DNA of 64,000 nucleotides from Sphingobium sp. JS3065. Lineage in GTDB: Bacteria; Pseudomonadota; Alphaproteobacteria; Sphingomonadales; Sphingomonadaceae. The number at the start of each line of letters is the position of its first letter. The first letter of the stretch is position 1. A program made the position numbers and the translations under genes. This document shows positions 8,779 to 19,810 of the stretch, in pieces. The stretch is from contig NZ_CP102664.1 of the NCBI RefSeq assembly GCF_026427355.1, positions 682,001 to 746,000 of the forward strand, given 5' to 3'. The notes under the pieces were generated by a model. The model did no database searches. It saw nothing but the letters and a program-made list of their open reading frames with translations, and was not told the origin of the DNA.

Positions 8779-10710
8779 CTACCGCCAGAAGCCCAGCAGC
8801 ACGGCCATCAGCCCCCGCTCATCCGCGGCCTTCGCCACTCGCGGCGCGCCATAGCCGCGGCATTCCAGGCAATCCGCCCGCACTCCGGCGCCGCTCACCA
8901 GCGCGCGCACGTCGGAAACAGCCTGCAAGGCCCAGTTCCGCTGCACCATCGCCTGCCGTCCCAGCAGGTCGCGCCCCATCAGGCTATCGGGCGCCCCGGC
9001 ATCATCCTCATCCTCGCGATCCACGATGGACTGGACGAATTCCGCGAATTTGTCCGGCTCCTTGGCGATGCGATAGGGTTTGGCCTTGGCCGGATCGATC
9101 TTCGCCAGCTTCGCCGCCTCGGCAATCGCGTCCTCCAGCCCGCCGAAGCGATCCACCAGCCCGATCTGCCGCGCCGTGCCGCCGTCCCACACACGGCCCT
9201 GCGCGATGGCGTCGATCTGCTGCGGCGTCTTGCGCCGGGATTGCGCGACCAGCCCGACGAAGCGGCCGTAAATATCCTCGACCCCCATCTGCATGATCCG
9301 GTCGAATTCCGGCGTCGTGCCCCCGGCCACGTCGGGCTGGCCGGAAAGCGGCGTCGTCTTCACCCCGTCGGTGGTCACGCCGATCTTCGCCAACGTGCCC
9401 TCGAAACTTGGGAGGATGCCGAACACGCCGATCGACCCGGTGATCGTGTCCGGCTCGGCAAAGATGACGTTCGCGGGCGTCGACACCCAATAACCGCCGC
9501 TGGCCGCGACATTGCCCATGGACACCACGACCGGCAGTCCGTCGGTCTTGGCCTCCATGATGGCGCTGCGGATCTTCTCCGACGCCATCACCGATCCGCC
9601 CGGCGAATCGACCCGCACCACCAGCGCCTTCAAATCCTTCTCCGCCAGCGCCTTGCGCAGCAGCCCCGAAATCGTGTCGCCCGCCGCCGTGCCCGGCCCG
9701 GCCTCGCCATCGACGATATCGCCCGCGATGGTCAGCACGCCGATATCCCCGTCATCGGCGGGCTTGTGCGCCTTCATATAGGTGCGCAGGTCGATGGCCG
9801 CGAAGTCCCCGTCCTTGTCGTCCGGCGCGTCGCCCGCCACCTCCGCCACCCGCGCCCCAAAGGCCGCTTCGTCGCCCAGCCTGTCGATCAGGCCCGCGCC
9901 CAGCGCCGCCTTTGCCAGATTGCCGCCAGCCGCCTCCGCCAGGCCCGCCGGATTGCCGACATAGGCCGCCAGCCTGGCCTTGGGCCGCGCCCTGGCGACG
10001 TCCTGCTTCCAATCCTCCCACAGCGCATCGGCCAGCGCCTGGTTGGCCTGCTTCGCCTCCGGCGACTGGCCGGTCCGTGTGAAGGGTTCGACAAAGCTCT
10101 TATAGGTGCCGACGCGATAGACATGGGTGTTGACCCCCAGCTTGTCGATCAGCCCCTTATAGTAAAGCCCCGATCCGCCGCGCCCGGTGATCGCCACGCC
10201 GCCCAGCGGATTGACCCAGCTTTCGCTGGCATGGGCGGCCAGTTGATAGCCGTCGTCGCTATAGATGGTCGCATAGGCGAAGACCGGCTTCTTCGCGGCG
10301 CGCACGGCGTCCAGCGCCTTTCCCACCCGCGCCAGCGCCACCTGACCGCCGCCCGCGAACCCGTCCAGGTTCAGCACCACGGCCTTGACCTTCTTGTCAT
10401 CCCTGGCGGCGTCCAGCGCGGCGACGATGTCGGCCAACCCATATTCCTTCGCCCGGTCGTTCCCGCCCGTCAGCAGCGCCATCGGATCGACCTCGGAAGG
10501 CTGCTCGACGATGCTGCCCTCCAGCTTCAGCAACAGCGCGCCGCTGCGCACGCTCTGCGCGGGCTTGGGCGACCAGGACAGCGCCGCATAGAGAAGGCCG
10601 AAGAAGCCCAGCAGGAACAGCAGCACCAGCCCGTCCTTGATGGCGACCAATATGCGCCACATGCCCTTCACGAATGCCAAGTCGCCGCTTCCTTCTTCCA
10701 ACGCCCGCAT
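8779..10710 (-). CDS. sppA: Signal peptide peptidase SppA, 67-kDa type
   Basis: A 643-residue inner-membrane serine protease that degrades cleaved signal peptides in the periplasm. There is an N-terminal TM anchor (about 26-46, [17 protein letters not shown]) and two tandem S49 domains. The general-base Lys sits in the first half in [12 protein letters not shown]; the nucleophile Ser is in the second half in NVAASGGYW, preceded by DSPGGSV. This Lys-in-one-half, Ser-in-the-other layout is that of E. coli SppA. A C-terminal tail of about 60 residues with a CLEC pair is an addition I do not recognise. Transcribed alone. Confidence 0.92.
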   Translation of the reverse strand: MRALEEGSGDLAFVKGMWRILVAIKDGLVLLFLLGFFGLLYAALSWSPKPAQSVRSGALLLKLEGSIVEQPSEVDPMALLTGGNDRAKEYGLADIVAALDAARDDKKVKAVVLNLDGFAGGGQVALARVGKALDAVRAAKKPVFAYATIYSDDGYQLAAHASESWVNPLGGVAITGRGGSGLYYKGLIDKLGVNTHVYRVGTYKSFVEPFTRTGQSPEAKQANQALADALWEDWKQDVARARPKARLAAYVGNPAGLAEAAGGNLAKAALGAGLIDRLGDEAAFGARVAEVAGDAPDDKDGDFAAIDLRTYMKAHKPADDGDIGVLTIAGDIVDGEAGPGTAAGDTISGLLRKALAEKDLKALVVRVDSPGGSVMASEKIRSAIMEAKTDGLPVVVSMGNVAASGGYWVSTPANVIFAEPDTITGSIGVFGILPSFEGTLAKIGVTTDGVKTTPLSGQPDVAGGTTPEFDRIMQMGVEDIYGRFVGLVAQSRRKTPQQIDAIAQGRVWDGGTARQIGLVDRFGGLEDAIAEAAKLAKIDPAKAKPYRIAKEPDKFAEFVQSIVDREDEDDAGAPDSLMGRDLLGRQAMVQRNWALQAVSDVRALVSGAGVRADCLECRGYGAPRVAKAADERGLMAVLLGFWR

Positions 10711-10834
10711 GGGCTATCCCATCGACGGATCGACTGCAATGTGGGGGCGGGCGGGGGTTGCGCAAGCTTGCGCTGGATATTTCCAACGCTATGGGAGGGC
10801 GCAACATTTAGCTCTTGTCCAGGAGACGCGCCCC

Positions 10835-11521
10835 ATGCCCACCCTCGTCCTCATCCGCCACGGCCAGTCCGCCTGGAATCTCGAAAACCGCTTTACCGGC
10901 TGGTGGGACGTGGACGTGACCGAAAAGGGCGCGGAGGAAGCCCGCGCCGCCGGTCGCCTGCTCAAGGAAAAGGGGCTGGATTTCGACCAGTGCTACACCT
11001 CCGTCCAGACCCGCGCGATCAAGACGCTGAACCTGGTGCTGGAGGAGATGGGCCGCCTCTGGCTGCCCGTGGAAAAGGACTGGCGCCTCAACGAACGCCA
11101 TTATGGCGGCCTCACCGGCCTCAACAAGGCGGAGACGGCGGCCAGGCATGGCGACGATCAGGTGAAGATCTGGCGCCGCAGCTTCGACACGCCGCCGCCG
11201 CCGCTGGAGGCGGGCAGCGAATTCGACCTGTCGAAGGACCGCCGCTATGCGGGCATCGCCATCCCCTCGACGGAATCGCTGAAGGACACCATCGCCCGCG
11301 TGCTCCCCTATTGGGAGGAACGCATCGCTCCCGACCTGAAGGCGGGCAAGCGCGTCGTCATCTCCGCCCACGGCAACTCGCTCCGCGCACTGGTGAAGCA
11401 TCTGTCGAACATCCCCGATGACGAGATCACCGAACTGGAAATCCCGACCGGCCAGCCCATCGTCTATGACCTCGCCGACGACCTGACGGCCAAGGACCGC
11501 TACTATCTGTCGGAACGCTAA
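10835..11521 (+). CDS. gpmA: 2,3-bisphosphoglycerate-dependent phosphoglycerate mutase
   Basis: A 228-residue cytoplasmic glycolytic enzyme interconverting 3- and 2-phosphoglycerate. The histidine phosphatase motif [10 protein letters not shown] starts at residue 5, followed by [11 protein letters not shown], the acid/base region [14 protein letters not shown], and the second active-site His in [14 protein letters not shown]. The ATG at 10835 follows a good ribosome-binding site (AGGAGA, about 10 bases upstream); a longer frame opening at 10637 overlaps sppA and is not used. A long inverted repeat separates it from purE. Confidence 0.95.
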   Translation: MPTLVLIRHGQSAWNLENRFTGWWDVDVTEKGAEEARAAGRLLKEKGLDFDQCYTSVQTRAIKTLNLVLEEMGRLWLPVEKDWRLNERHYGGLTGLNKAETAARHGDDQVKIWRRSFDTPPPPLEAGSEFDLSKDRRYAGIAIPSTESLKDTIARVLPYWEERIAPDLKAGKRVVISAHGNSLRALVKHLSNIPDDEITELEIPTGQPIVYDLADDLTAKDRYYLSER

Positions 11522-11525
11522 AAAG

Positions 11526-11650
11526 TCCCCCACCCTTTCAAGGGAAGGGCTAGGGGTGGGTGCGAGCGCAGCGAGCTCCTGTCCTAACCGCTACGGATTG
11601 CCGCTCGCCCGGCACACCCACCCCCGGCCCCTCCCTTGAAGGGGCGGGGA
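11526..11650. repeat. Long inverted repeat between gpmA and purE
   Basis: The left arm (11526-11576) and the reverse complement of the right arm (11603-11650) share ACCCACCCC(T/C)(A/G)GCCC followed by TCCCTTGAA-GGG and a GCTCGC outer part, with a few mismatches. The transcript could fold into a long stem. It looks like a miniature, non-coding repeat element different in sequence from the CCGTTCG family elsewhere in the window. It may also end the gpmA transcript. Confidence 0.65.
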
Positions 11651-11728
11651 GAAAGAAGCATTGCCCCTCCGCCAACCTCCCGCTAAGGGGCTTTGCTTTC
11701 CGCACCATCCAGGGAAGCGCCAAGCGAA

Positions 11729-12223
11729 ATGACCGGGGCAGTCGAAGCCGCAAAAGTCGGCATCATCATGGGCAGCCGATCCGACTGGGAAACGATGCGC
11801 CATGCGTCCGAAACCCTCGAAGCGCTCGGCGTCGCCCATGAATGCAAGGTCGTTTCCGCCCACCGCACCCCGCAGCGCCTCTACGACTACGCCACCGGCG
11901 CGGTCGACCGTGGCCTGAAAGTCATCATCGCCGGTGCAGGCGGCGCCGCGCACCTCCCCGGCATGGCAGCATCGATGACCCGCCTCCCGGTCCTGGGCGT
12001 CCCCGTGGAATCCAAGGCATTGAAGGGCATGGACAGCTTGCTCTCCATCGTCCAGATGCCCGGCGGCATCCCCGTGGGCACGCTCGCCATCGGCAAGCCC
12101 GGCGCGATCAACGCGGCGCTGCTGGCCGCCTCCATCCTCGCCACCACCGACGAAGCGCTGGCCCAGCGGCTGGACGCCTGGCGCGCCAAGCAGACCAACG
12201 ACGTAGCGGAAACCCCGGAATAA
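11729..12223 (+). CDS. purE: N5-carboxyaminoimidazole ribonucleotide mutase
   Basis: Purine biosynthesis: converts N5-CAIR to CAIR. 164 residues from the ATG at 11729. It has the class I PurE signatures [13 protein letters not shown] near the N-terminus, [12 protein letters not shown], and [14 protein letters not shown]. The stop TAA is immediately followed by the ATG of purK (1 bp between), so the two are translated as a pair. The upstream in-frame start at 11693 would add 12 non-conserved residues. Confidence 0.95.
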   Translation: MTGAVEAAKVGIIMGSRSDWETMRHASETLEALGVAHECKVVSAHRTPQRLYDYATGAVDRGLKVIIAGAGGAAHLPGMAASMTRLPVLGVPVESKALKGMDSLLSIVQMPGGIPVGTLAIGKPGAINAALLAASILATTDEALAQRLDAWRAKQTNDVAETPE

Positions 12224-12224
12224 G

Positions 12225-13908
<1,684 letters not shown>

Positions 13909-13916
13909 CGCGCCTC

Positions 13917-14855
13917 ATGGAGCGGCTGCACAGCAGCGCCCCGATGCCCGCCCATCTGCGCGGCAGCATCATGGCGCTGGGGAATTTCGACGGATTTCAC
14001 GCCGGGCACCAGGCCGTTGCCCGCCGCGCCATAGCGCTTGCCAGCGCGCAGGGCCGCCCGGCGATCATCGCCACCTTCGACCCGCATCCCATGCGGCTGT
14101 TCCGCCCGGAAACGCCCTGGTTCCGCCTGACGACGCTCGATCAGCGCGAACGCCTGTTCGCCAGGGCGGGCGCCGACGCGATGCTGGTCTTCGACTTCAC
14201 CCGCGGACTGGCCGCGCTCGACCCGCAGGCTTTCGTCGATCTGCTGGCGCAATGGGGCGTCGCCGGAGTCGTGACCGGGGAGGATTTCACCTTCGGCAAG
14301 GACCGCGCCGGTTCCATCGCAACCCTTGCGGAACTGGGCGCGCCCCTCGGCATCGCCGCGCAGGCCGTGGCCCCGATCACGGGGCAGGATGGCGACATCA
14401 TCTCCTCCACCCGGATCCGGCAGGCGCTGAAATCCGGCGATTGCGCCATGGCCACCCGCCTGCTGACCCGCCCCTTCACTATAGAGGGTACGGTCCAGCA
14501 TGGCGACAAGCTGGGCCGCACCATCGGTTTCCCGACCGCCAATGTCGACCTGGGCCATTATCTGCGCCCGGCCTATGGCATCTACGCCGTGCGCGGCCTG
14601 CTCCCGGATGGCCGGGTGCTGGACGGCGCCGCCAATCTCGGCATCCGCCCCAGTTTCGATCCGCCCAAGGAATTGCTGGAACCGCATTTCTTCGACTTCG
14701 CCGAAAGTCTCTACGATCAGCGGATAGAGGTTCAGATGATCCACTTCCTCCGCCCCGAAGCGAAGTTTGACGGCCTCGACGCCCTGATGGCCGCCATTGC
14801 GAAGGACTGCGACGATGCGCGGCAAATCCTTGCGGGAACGCCCCACCTCGCGTAG
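13917..14855 (+). CDS. ribF: Bifunctional riboflavin kinase / FAD synthetase
   Basis: Makes FMN and then FAD from riboflavin. 312 residues from the ATG at 13917. The adenylyltransferase half begins ALGNFDGFHAGHQ (HIGH-like) and includes TFDPHPMRLF and GEDFTFGKDR, with ISSTRIRQAL closing the domain. The C-terminal flavokinase half has GRTIGFPTANV and ANLGIRPSF. An earlier in-frame start at 13599 lies inside folA and lacks homology. A REP-like element follows before ileS. Confidence 0.94.
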   Translation: MERLHSSAPMPAHLRGSIMALGNFDGFHAGHQAVARRAIALASAQGRPAIIATFDPHPMRLFRPETPWFRLTTLDQRERLFARAGADAMLVFDFTRGLAALDPQAFVDLLAQWGVAGVVTGEDFTFGKDRAGSIATLAELGAPLGIAAQAVAPITGQDGDIISSTRIRQALKSGDCAMATRLLTRPFTIEGTVQHGDKLGRTIGFPTANVDLGHYLRPAYGIYAVRGLLPDGRVLDGAANLGIRPSFDPPKELLEPHFFDFAESLYDQRIEVQMIHFLRPEAKFDGLDALMAAIAKDCDDARQILAGTPHLA

Positions 14856-14871
14856 GGCCACCCTTCATTAT

Positions 14872-14970
14872 TTCCGTTCGGGCTGAGCGAGGTCGAAGCC
14901 CCCACTGAGCGGAGCGAAGTGTTTCGCTACGTTCGGTTTGGCCCTTCGACTTCGCTCAGCATGAACGGCG
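14872..14970. repeat. REP-like element, copy 4
   Basis: A complete palindromic copy between ribF and ileS: TTCCGTTCGGGCTGAGCGAGGTCGAAG at the left and CTTCGACTTCGCTCAGCATGAACGG at the right form long inverted arms. It ends about 26 bp before the ileS ATG, so it lies in the ileS leader and may affect mRNA stability or translation there. Confidence 0.75.
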
Positions 14971-14995
14971 TTTGCATTTCACCGCCGGACCCAAA

Positions 14996-17917
14996 ATGAC
15001 CGACCAGCCAGACTATAAGAGCACCGTCTTCCTTCCCGTCACCGACTTCCCGATGAAGGCGGGCCTCGCGCAGAAGGAACCGGCCATTTTGGCGCGCTGG
15101 GAGGAAATGGACCTCTACGGCAAGCTGCGCGAACGGCGGAAGGGCCGGGAACGCTTCATCCTCCACGACGGCCCGCCCTATGCCAATGGCGACATCCATA
15201 TGGGCCATGCGATGAACAAGGTGCTGAAGGACATCATCGTCCGCAGCCAGTCGCTGCTCGGCAAGGACGCGCCCTATGTCCCCGGCTGGGACTGCCACGG
15301 CCTCCCCATCGAATGGAAGATCGAGGAGGAATATCGCAAGAAGAAGCAGAATAAGGACGAGGTTGCGCCCCAAGAATTCCGCGCCGAATGCCGCGCCTAT
15401 GCGGACAAATGGGTCGGCGTTCAGAAGGAGCAGTTCAAGCGCCTTGGCGTCATGGGCGACTGGGACGATCCCTATCTCACCATGAAGTTCGACGCCGAAG
15501 CGACCATCGTGTCCGAACTGCTGAAATTCGCCGAAAGCGGCCAGCTTTATCGCGGCGCCAAGCCCGTCATGTGGTCCCCGGTCGAAAAAACCGCGCTGGC
15601 CGAGGCGGAGGTCGAATATGAGGATATCGTCTCGACCCAGATCGATGTGGCGTTCGAGATTGTCGAAGCGCCGAACGCGCCGGAACTGGTCGGCGCCCAT
15701 GCGGTGATCTGGACGACGACGCCTTGGACGATCCCGGTGAACCAGGCCTTGGCCTATGGGCCGGAGGTTGAGTATGTTTGCGTTTGGTCACGTTTTGAGC
15801 GTGGGCAATGGGCTGGTCGTAAATTTGTCGTAGCCAAAGAATTGCTCGGTTCTTTCATCAATCGGTTGGATGGTGCGATCAAGGCGCAATTCGTGGCTGA
15901 TTTTCCAGACGAAGTCGTCCCTGAAGTTCAATTCGAAAATACCCCGGCTTTTAAAGGCACCGACCTCGCCGGAGCCGTCGCCCGCCACCCGATGCACCAT
16001 CTCGGCGGCTTCTTCGCCAAGCCCCGCCCGTTCCTCGCGGGCGATTTCGTCACCACCGACGCGGGCACCGGCCTCGTCCATATGGCGCCCGACCATGGCG
16101 AGGACGACTTCGCGCTCTGCAAGGCGAATGGCATCAACCCCGTCTTCGCGGTCGAAAATGACGGCAAATATCGCGACGACTGGCTCTGGCTTGGCGGTCA
16201 GGGATCGGTCATCAACCCGAAATTCGTCAGCAAGGACGGCCCGATCTGCACCGACCTGCGCGAAGCAGGCGGGCTTCTGGCGGCGTCCGACGACTTCAAG
16301 CACAGCTATCCCCATAGCTGGCGCTCGAAAGCGAAGATCATCTTCCGCTGCACCCCCCAATGGTTCATCCCGATGGATCGCAGCGCGCCGTGGTCTCCCT
16401 CTCCTGCGGGAGAGGGAAGGGGCCCGCTCGCGCAAGCGAGTGGGAAGGGTGAGGGCGACAACGCCGCCACCCTACGCGACCTCGCCCTCAATGCCATCGA
16501 ACACACCCGCTGGGTTCCCGAACGCTCGATCAACCGCATCCGCTCGATGGTGGAGGGGCGTCCCGACTGGGTGATCAGCCGCCAGCGCGCCTGGGGCGTG
16601 CCCATCGCCCTCTATGTCCATCGCAAGACTGGCGAATATCTCGTTGATAAGGCAGTCAATGCCCGCATCATCGAGGCGTTCAAGGGCGCAGGCGCCGACG
16701 CATGGTTCGGCGCCGACCATCAGGCCCTGCTCGGCCCGGATTACGACCTCAACGACTATGAGGTGGTGAACGACATCCTCGACGTCTGGTTCGACAGCGG
16801 CTCCACCCACAGCTTCGTGGTAGAGGGCCGCTATGGCCCCAATGCCCGCGCCGACCTCTATCTCGAAGGTTCCGACCAGCATCGCGGCTGGTTCCAGTCG
16901 TCCCTGCTGGAAAGCAGCGGTACCCGCGGCCGCGCGCCTTATGACGCCGTTCTCACCCACGGCTTCGCGCTGGACGGGCAGGGCCGCAAAATGTCGAAGA
17001 GCCTCGGCAATGTGGTCGACCCGCTGAAGGTCATCGCGGAAAGCGGCTCCGACATCCTCCGCGTCTGGGTCGCAAGCACCGACTATTTTGACGACGTCCG
17101 CATCGGCAAGGAAGTGCTGGCCGGTTCGTCGGACGCCTATCGCAAACTTCGCAACAGTTTCCGTTACTTGCTGGGTGCTCTTTCCGATTTCTCTGATGAT
17201 GAAAAGCTGCCCGTCAGCGAGATGCCGGAACTGGAGCGCTACATGCTCCACCTGTTGGCGAAGCTCGACGCCGACCTCAAGGGCGTGGTCGAAAAGGCGG
17301 CGGGCAGCGAAAACTGGCTCGAATTCAGCCGCTACACCCGCGCCCTGTTCGACTTCGCCAACGGCGACCTGTCGGCCTTCTTCTTCGATATCCGCAAGGA
17401 CTGCCTCTATTGCGACGCGAAGTCCGACCCCAAGCGCCGCGCCTATCGCACGGTCCTGAACACGCTGTTCCACGCCCTGGTCCGCTACGCCGCGCCGATC
17501 ATCCCCTTCACCGCTGAGGAAGTGTGGCAAAGCCGCTACGCAAACCCCGAAGAAAGCGTCCATTTCCTGGAATGGCCGGAAGTCGATGCAGCATGGCTGG
17601 ACCGGAGCCTGGACGACAAATGGACCGAAATCCGCAACCAGCGCGATCAGGTCAACGAAGCCATCGAACCGCTCCGCCGCGAAAAGATCATCCGCTCCAG
17701 CCTGGAGGCCGATGTCACCATGGGGCTGACGGTCCCCAGCGACGGTGTGAACTTCGCCGAAATCGCCATCGTCGCCCGCATCGAAACGGGCAAGGGCGAC
17801 GGTATCGCAGTGAAACCCAGCGACTGGCACAAATGCGGCCGCTGCTGGCGCCTGCTGCCGGAAGTGGAAGAGGACGGCGCGCTCTGCGGCCGCTGCGACG
17901 AGGTGCTCGCCAGCTAA
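14996..17917 (+). CDS. ileS: Isoleucyl-tRNA synthetase (with an in-frame REP-like insertion)
   Basis: Charges tRNA-Ile with isoleucine. 973 residues from the ATG at 14996 (a TTG start at 14972 is less likely). The class I HIGH motif is in PPYANGDIHMGHAM, KMSKS in GRKMSKSLGN, and a C-terminal zinc knuckle CGRCWRLL...CGRC is present. The editing domain lies at roughly residues 190-400. Two oddities occur. Bases 15765-15960 are AT-richer with codons unlike the rest. About 25 residues after FIPMDR (bases about 16388-16462) are encoded by a two-hairpin palindrome. Despite this the frame is intact to the end, so the enzyme is probably functional. Confidence 0.93.
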   Translation: MTDQPDYKSTVFLPVTDFPMKAGLAQKEPAILARWEEMDLYGKLRERRKGRERFILHDGPPYANGDIHMGHAMNKVLKDIIVRSQSLLGKDAPYVPGWDCHGLPIEWKIEEEYRKKKQNKDEVAPQEFRAECRAYADKWVGVQKEQFKRLGVMGDWDDPYLTMKFDAEATIVSELLKFAESGQLYRGAKPVMWSPVEKTALAEAEVEYEDIVSTQIDVAFEIVEAPNAPELVGAHAVIWTTTPWTIPVNQALAYGPEVEYVCVWSRFERGQWAGRKFVVAKELLGSFINRLDGAIKAQFVADFPDEVVPEVQFENTPAFKGTDLAGAVARHPMHHLGGFFAKPRPFLAGDFVTTDAGTGLVHMAPDHGEDDFALCKANGINPVFAVENDGKYRDDWLWLGGQGSVINPKFVSKDGPICTDLREAGGLLAASDDFKHSYPHSWRSKAKIIFRCTPQWFIPMDRSAPWSPSPAGEGRGPLAQASGKGEGDNAATLRDLALNAIEHTRWVPERSINRIRSMVEGRPDWVISRQRAWGVPIALYVHRKTGEYLVDKAVNARIIEAFKGAGADAWFGADHQALLGPDYDLNDYEVVNDILDVWFDSGSTHSFVVEGRYGPNARADLYLEGSDQHRGWFQSSLLESSGTRGRAPYDAVLTHGFALDGQGRKMSKSLGNVVDPLKVIAESGSDILRVWVASTDYFDDVRIGKEVLAGSSDAYRKLRNSFRYLLGALSDFSDDEKLPVSEMPELERYMLHLLAKLDADLKGVVEKAAGSENWLEFSRYTRALFDFANGDLSAFFFDIRKDCLYCDAKSDPKRRAYRTVLNTLFHALVRYAAPIIPFTAEEVWQSRYANPEESVHFLEWPEVDAAWLDRSLDDKWTEIRNQRDQVNEAIEPLRREKIIRSSLEADVTMGLTVPSDGVNFAEIAIVARIETGKGDGIAVKPSDWHKCGRCWRLLPEVEEDGALCGRCDEVLAS
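16396..16450. repeat. REP-like double hairpin inside ileS
   Basis: Two adjacent stems lie in the coding sequence. TCCCTCTCC-TGCG-GGAGAGGGA (16396-16417) has a 9-bp stem. CCCGCTCGC-GCAA-GCGAGTGGG (16423-16444) has a 9-bp stem with one G-T pair. A GGGTGAGGG tail follows. This arrangement resembles the intergenic repeats of sphingomonads, but here it is read through in frame. Confidence 0.75.
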
Positions 17918-18060
17918 AACTTCCCCTGTCCTACATCCGCGTTCCTCGGCTATAGCGCTGTGGGACGCAGGCTGTAGCAAGTGAACAATAAAGCAATGGC
18001 GCTTATCTGGGGTTCTTTCGTGTCACCTATGTTACCCAACTACTTTCGGGCACAGTGCTG

Positions 18061-18573
18061 ATGGCGGCCCTCAACCACCGCCCCCTCGGCCTGATCGTCG
18101 CGACCGTCACGCTCGCGCTCGACCAACTCGTCAAATATACCGTCACCTATCCGCTGGCGCTGAAAAGCCGGATGGACGACGGCATTGAAATCCTGCCGGT
18201 CTTCCGCCTGCGCTGGCTGGAAAATCGCGGGGTTTCGATGGGTTTCTTCCATGCCGAAACGGATGTGATGCGCTGGATACTGGTCGGCATGACCATGCTG
18301 ATCGCGGGCTTTGTGGGGGTGTGGATGTGGCGCGAAAAGGAGCGGCAGGATGTCGCGGCGCTCGGCCTGGTCCTCGGCGGCGCGATCGGCAACATCATCG
18401 ACCGCGTGCGCCTGGGCTTTGTGATCGACTATGCCGACCTGCATTTCGGCGAATGGCGGCCTTTCCTGATTTTCAACCTGGCCGATGCGGCCATCACTTT
18501 CGGCGTGCTGATCCTGCTTGCGCGGGCGCTTCTGCTGCGCGAGAAGGGCGCAAAGACGGAGTCTCTGAACTGA
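18061..18573 (+). CDS. lspA: Lipoprotein signal peptidase (SPase II)
   Basis: An inner-membrane aspartyl protease that removes signal peptides from diacylglyceryl-modified prolipoproteins. 170 residues, four TM helices (about 8-28, 68-88, 93-110, 138-158). The conserved blocks are ALDQLVKY, the first catalytic Asp in GGAIGNIIDR with FVIDY following, and the second in FNLADAAI. The ATG at 18061 is chosen over GTG 18055. The TGA overlaps the ATG of the downstream lipoprotein gene, which encodes a likely substrate. Confidence 0.93.
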   Translation: MAALNHRPLGLIVATVTLALDQLVKYTVTYPLALKSRMDDGIEILPVFRLRWLENRGVSMGFFHAETDVMRWILVGMTMLIAGFVGVWMWREKERQDVAALGLVLGGAIGNIIDRVRLGFVIDYADLHFGEWRPFLIFNLADAAITFGVLILLARALLLREKGAKTESLN

Positions 18574-18983
18574 TGCGTAAACTGATCCTCGCCGCTGGCC
18601 TTATTTCCATGTTGTCCGCTTGCGGCGGCGGTGGCGGCCTGTTCAACCGCACCCGCCCCGATGAGTTCGCCGTGTCGCGTCAGGCGCCGCTGGTGATCCC
18701 GCCCGACTTCGCGCTGGTTCCGCCCGCTCCGGGCACCCCGGCCGCCGCGCAGGTGGATTCCAGCAAGGCCGCGATGGAGGCCATGTTCGGCGGTCCCGCC
18801 GCGCGCAGCGCCGCCGAAACCGGCACGCTGAACGCCGCCGGCCGTGCCAATGCCGCCGCAGGCATCCGCTCATCGGCGGGCGATCCGGGCACCGAAGTCG
18901 TGGACAAGGGCGCCACCACCCGCGACATCATCGCCGCCCCGGAAGGCGACGGCCAGGACGCCCGCGCCTCCACTCCGCAATGA
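18573..18983 (+). CDS. DUF3035 lipoprotein (BamF-like)
   Basis: A 136-residue lipoprotein: signal peptide with lipobox LSAC (Cys at about residue 18), then the DUF3035 signature PDEFAVSRQAPLVIPPDFAL and a low-complexity Ala-rich tail. I recall this alphaproteobacterial family being connected with BamF, an accessory of the outer-membrane beta-barrel assembly complex, but hold that link loosely. Its ATG overlaps the lspA stop (TGATG), so translation is coupled to the peptidase that would mature it. Confidence 0.8.
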   Translation: MRKLILAAGLISMLSACGGGGGLFNRTRPDEFAVSRQAPLVIPPDFALVPPAPGTPAAAQVDSSKAAMEAMFGGPAARSAAETGTLNAAGRANAAAGIRSSAGDPGTEVVDKGATTRDIIAAPEGDGQDARASTPQ

Positions 18984-18992
18984 ACCAGTAAC

Positions 18993-19322
18993 TTAGGGCT
19001 GGTTCTCGGCAAATTCCTTGAACCGGCCCAAAGTCCCGTCCCACTGACTCCCGACCTTGTCGAGCCAGTCCCGCGCTTCTGCGACGACCTCCGGACGCAG
19101 GGTGAACAGCACCTCCCGCCCGCTCCGGGTCCGCCGCACCAACCCGGCGCCAAGCAGCACATCCAGATGCTTCGCCACCGCCTGACGGCTGATCGGCAAT
19201 CCATCGCCCAACTGGACGATAGACCGCTCCCCACCCTCGGAAAGCCGCCCGATCAACCCCAGCCGCGTCGTATCCCCCAGCGCCGCAAACAGCCGGGCAG
19301 GGGAGCCATCAACCCTCGACAT
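18993..19322 (-). CDS. ArsR-family helix-turn-helix regulator
   Basis: A 109-residue winged-helix protein: GDTTRLGLIGRL at the start, recognition region LPISRQAVAKHLDVLLGAGLVRRTRSGRE, and a Trp-rich tail typical of the SdpR/AHSA1-linked subgroup. No metal-binding cysteines are visible, so it is unlikely to be a metal sensor. It overlaps the end of the SRPBCC gene by 14 bp and is the second gene of that operon. Two copies of a palindrome upstream of the operon are likely operators for it. Confidence 0.85.
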   Translation of the reverse strand: MSRVDGSPARLFAALGDTTRLGLIGRLSEGGERSIVQLGDGLPISRQAVAKHLDVLLGAGLVRRTRSGREVLFTLRPEVVAEARDWLDKVGSQWDGTLGRFKEFAENQP

Positions 19323-19764
19323 AGTCGCGGATATTCTTCACCTGTTCGGCCCAGCCGCCGTCGTTGGACCGCATGATATTGCTCCGCCGGGGTTCCGGCA
19401 CCTTGTCGAACCCGCTCTCGGTGACGGTCAGTCGCGTGCCTTCTCCCACCGGCTCCAGCATGAATTCCACCAGCGTCCATTCGGGCGCCGGCACGCCGCT
19501 CTCCATCAATTCCTTGTCGTCCCCGGTCGCGGGCCATTCATAGGCGAAGCGCGTCATCGGTTCGATCGCCACGACCCGCGCTTCCCAGCGATAATGTTCA
19601 TAGCCCGGATAGGTCATCTGCCCCGTCGAGGCCCGACCCACGGCAAAGGGCTGGTCCAACGCCACGCGGAACCAAGCTCCAAACTTCTCATGATCGATCA
19701 GCGCGTCCCAGACCTTGTCGATGGGCGCAGCGATCTCGATGGTCTTGATGATGGCATCGGTCAT
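19309..19764 (-). CDS. SRPBCC/AHSA1-family ligand-binding protein
   Basis: A 151-residue START-like protein beginning with IEIAAPIDKVWDALIDHEKFGAWF and ending around LTVTESGFDKVP, the AHSA1 (activator of Hsp90 ATPase-like) pattern. Partners of ArsR regulators in such operons are thought to bind small hydrophobic ligands; the ligand here is unknown. First gene of a two-gene operon with the ArsR regulator, an order opposite to the more common regulator-first arrangement. Confidence 0.85.
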   Translation of the reverse strand: MTDAIIKTIEIAAPIDKVWDALIDHEKFGAWFRVALDQPFAVGRASTGQMTYPGYEHYRWEARVVAIEPMTRFAYEWPATGDDKELMESGVPAPEWTLVEFMLEPVGEGTRLTVTESGFDKVPEPRRSNIMRSNDGGWAEQVKNIRDYVEG

Positions 19765-19767
19765 ATC

Positions 19768-19785
19768 GGCAACCTCCTGGTTGCC
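19768..19785. promoter_or_regulatory. Palindrome, probable ArsR operator 1
   Basis: GGCAACC-TCCT-GGTTGCC, a perfect 7-bp inverted repeat directly upstream of the SRPBCC start codon (ATG at 19764), followed by AAT. Its position would let a bound repressor block initiation. Confidence 0.6.
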
Positions 19786-19810
19786 AATATAGGTGCGCCA
19801 GGAAGTTCAT

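Noticed and set aside
9241..11421. A 726-codon open frame on the plus strand
   Set aside because: Runs antisense to sppA and then out of frame through gpmA; Arg/His-rich low-information translation typical of GC-rich shadow frames.
16472..17980. A 502-codon minus-strand frame opposite ileS
   Set aside because: Antisense shadow of the KMSKS and C-terminal parts of IleS.
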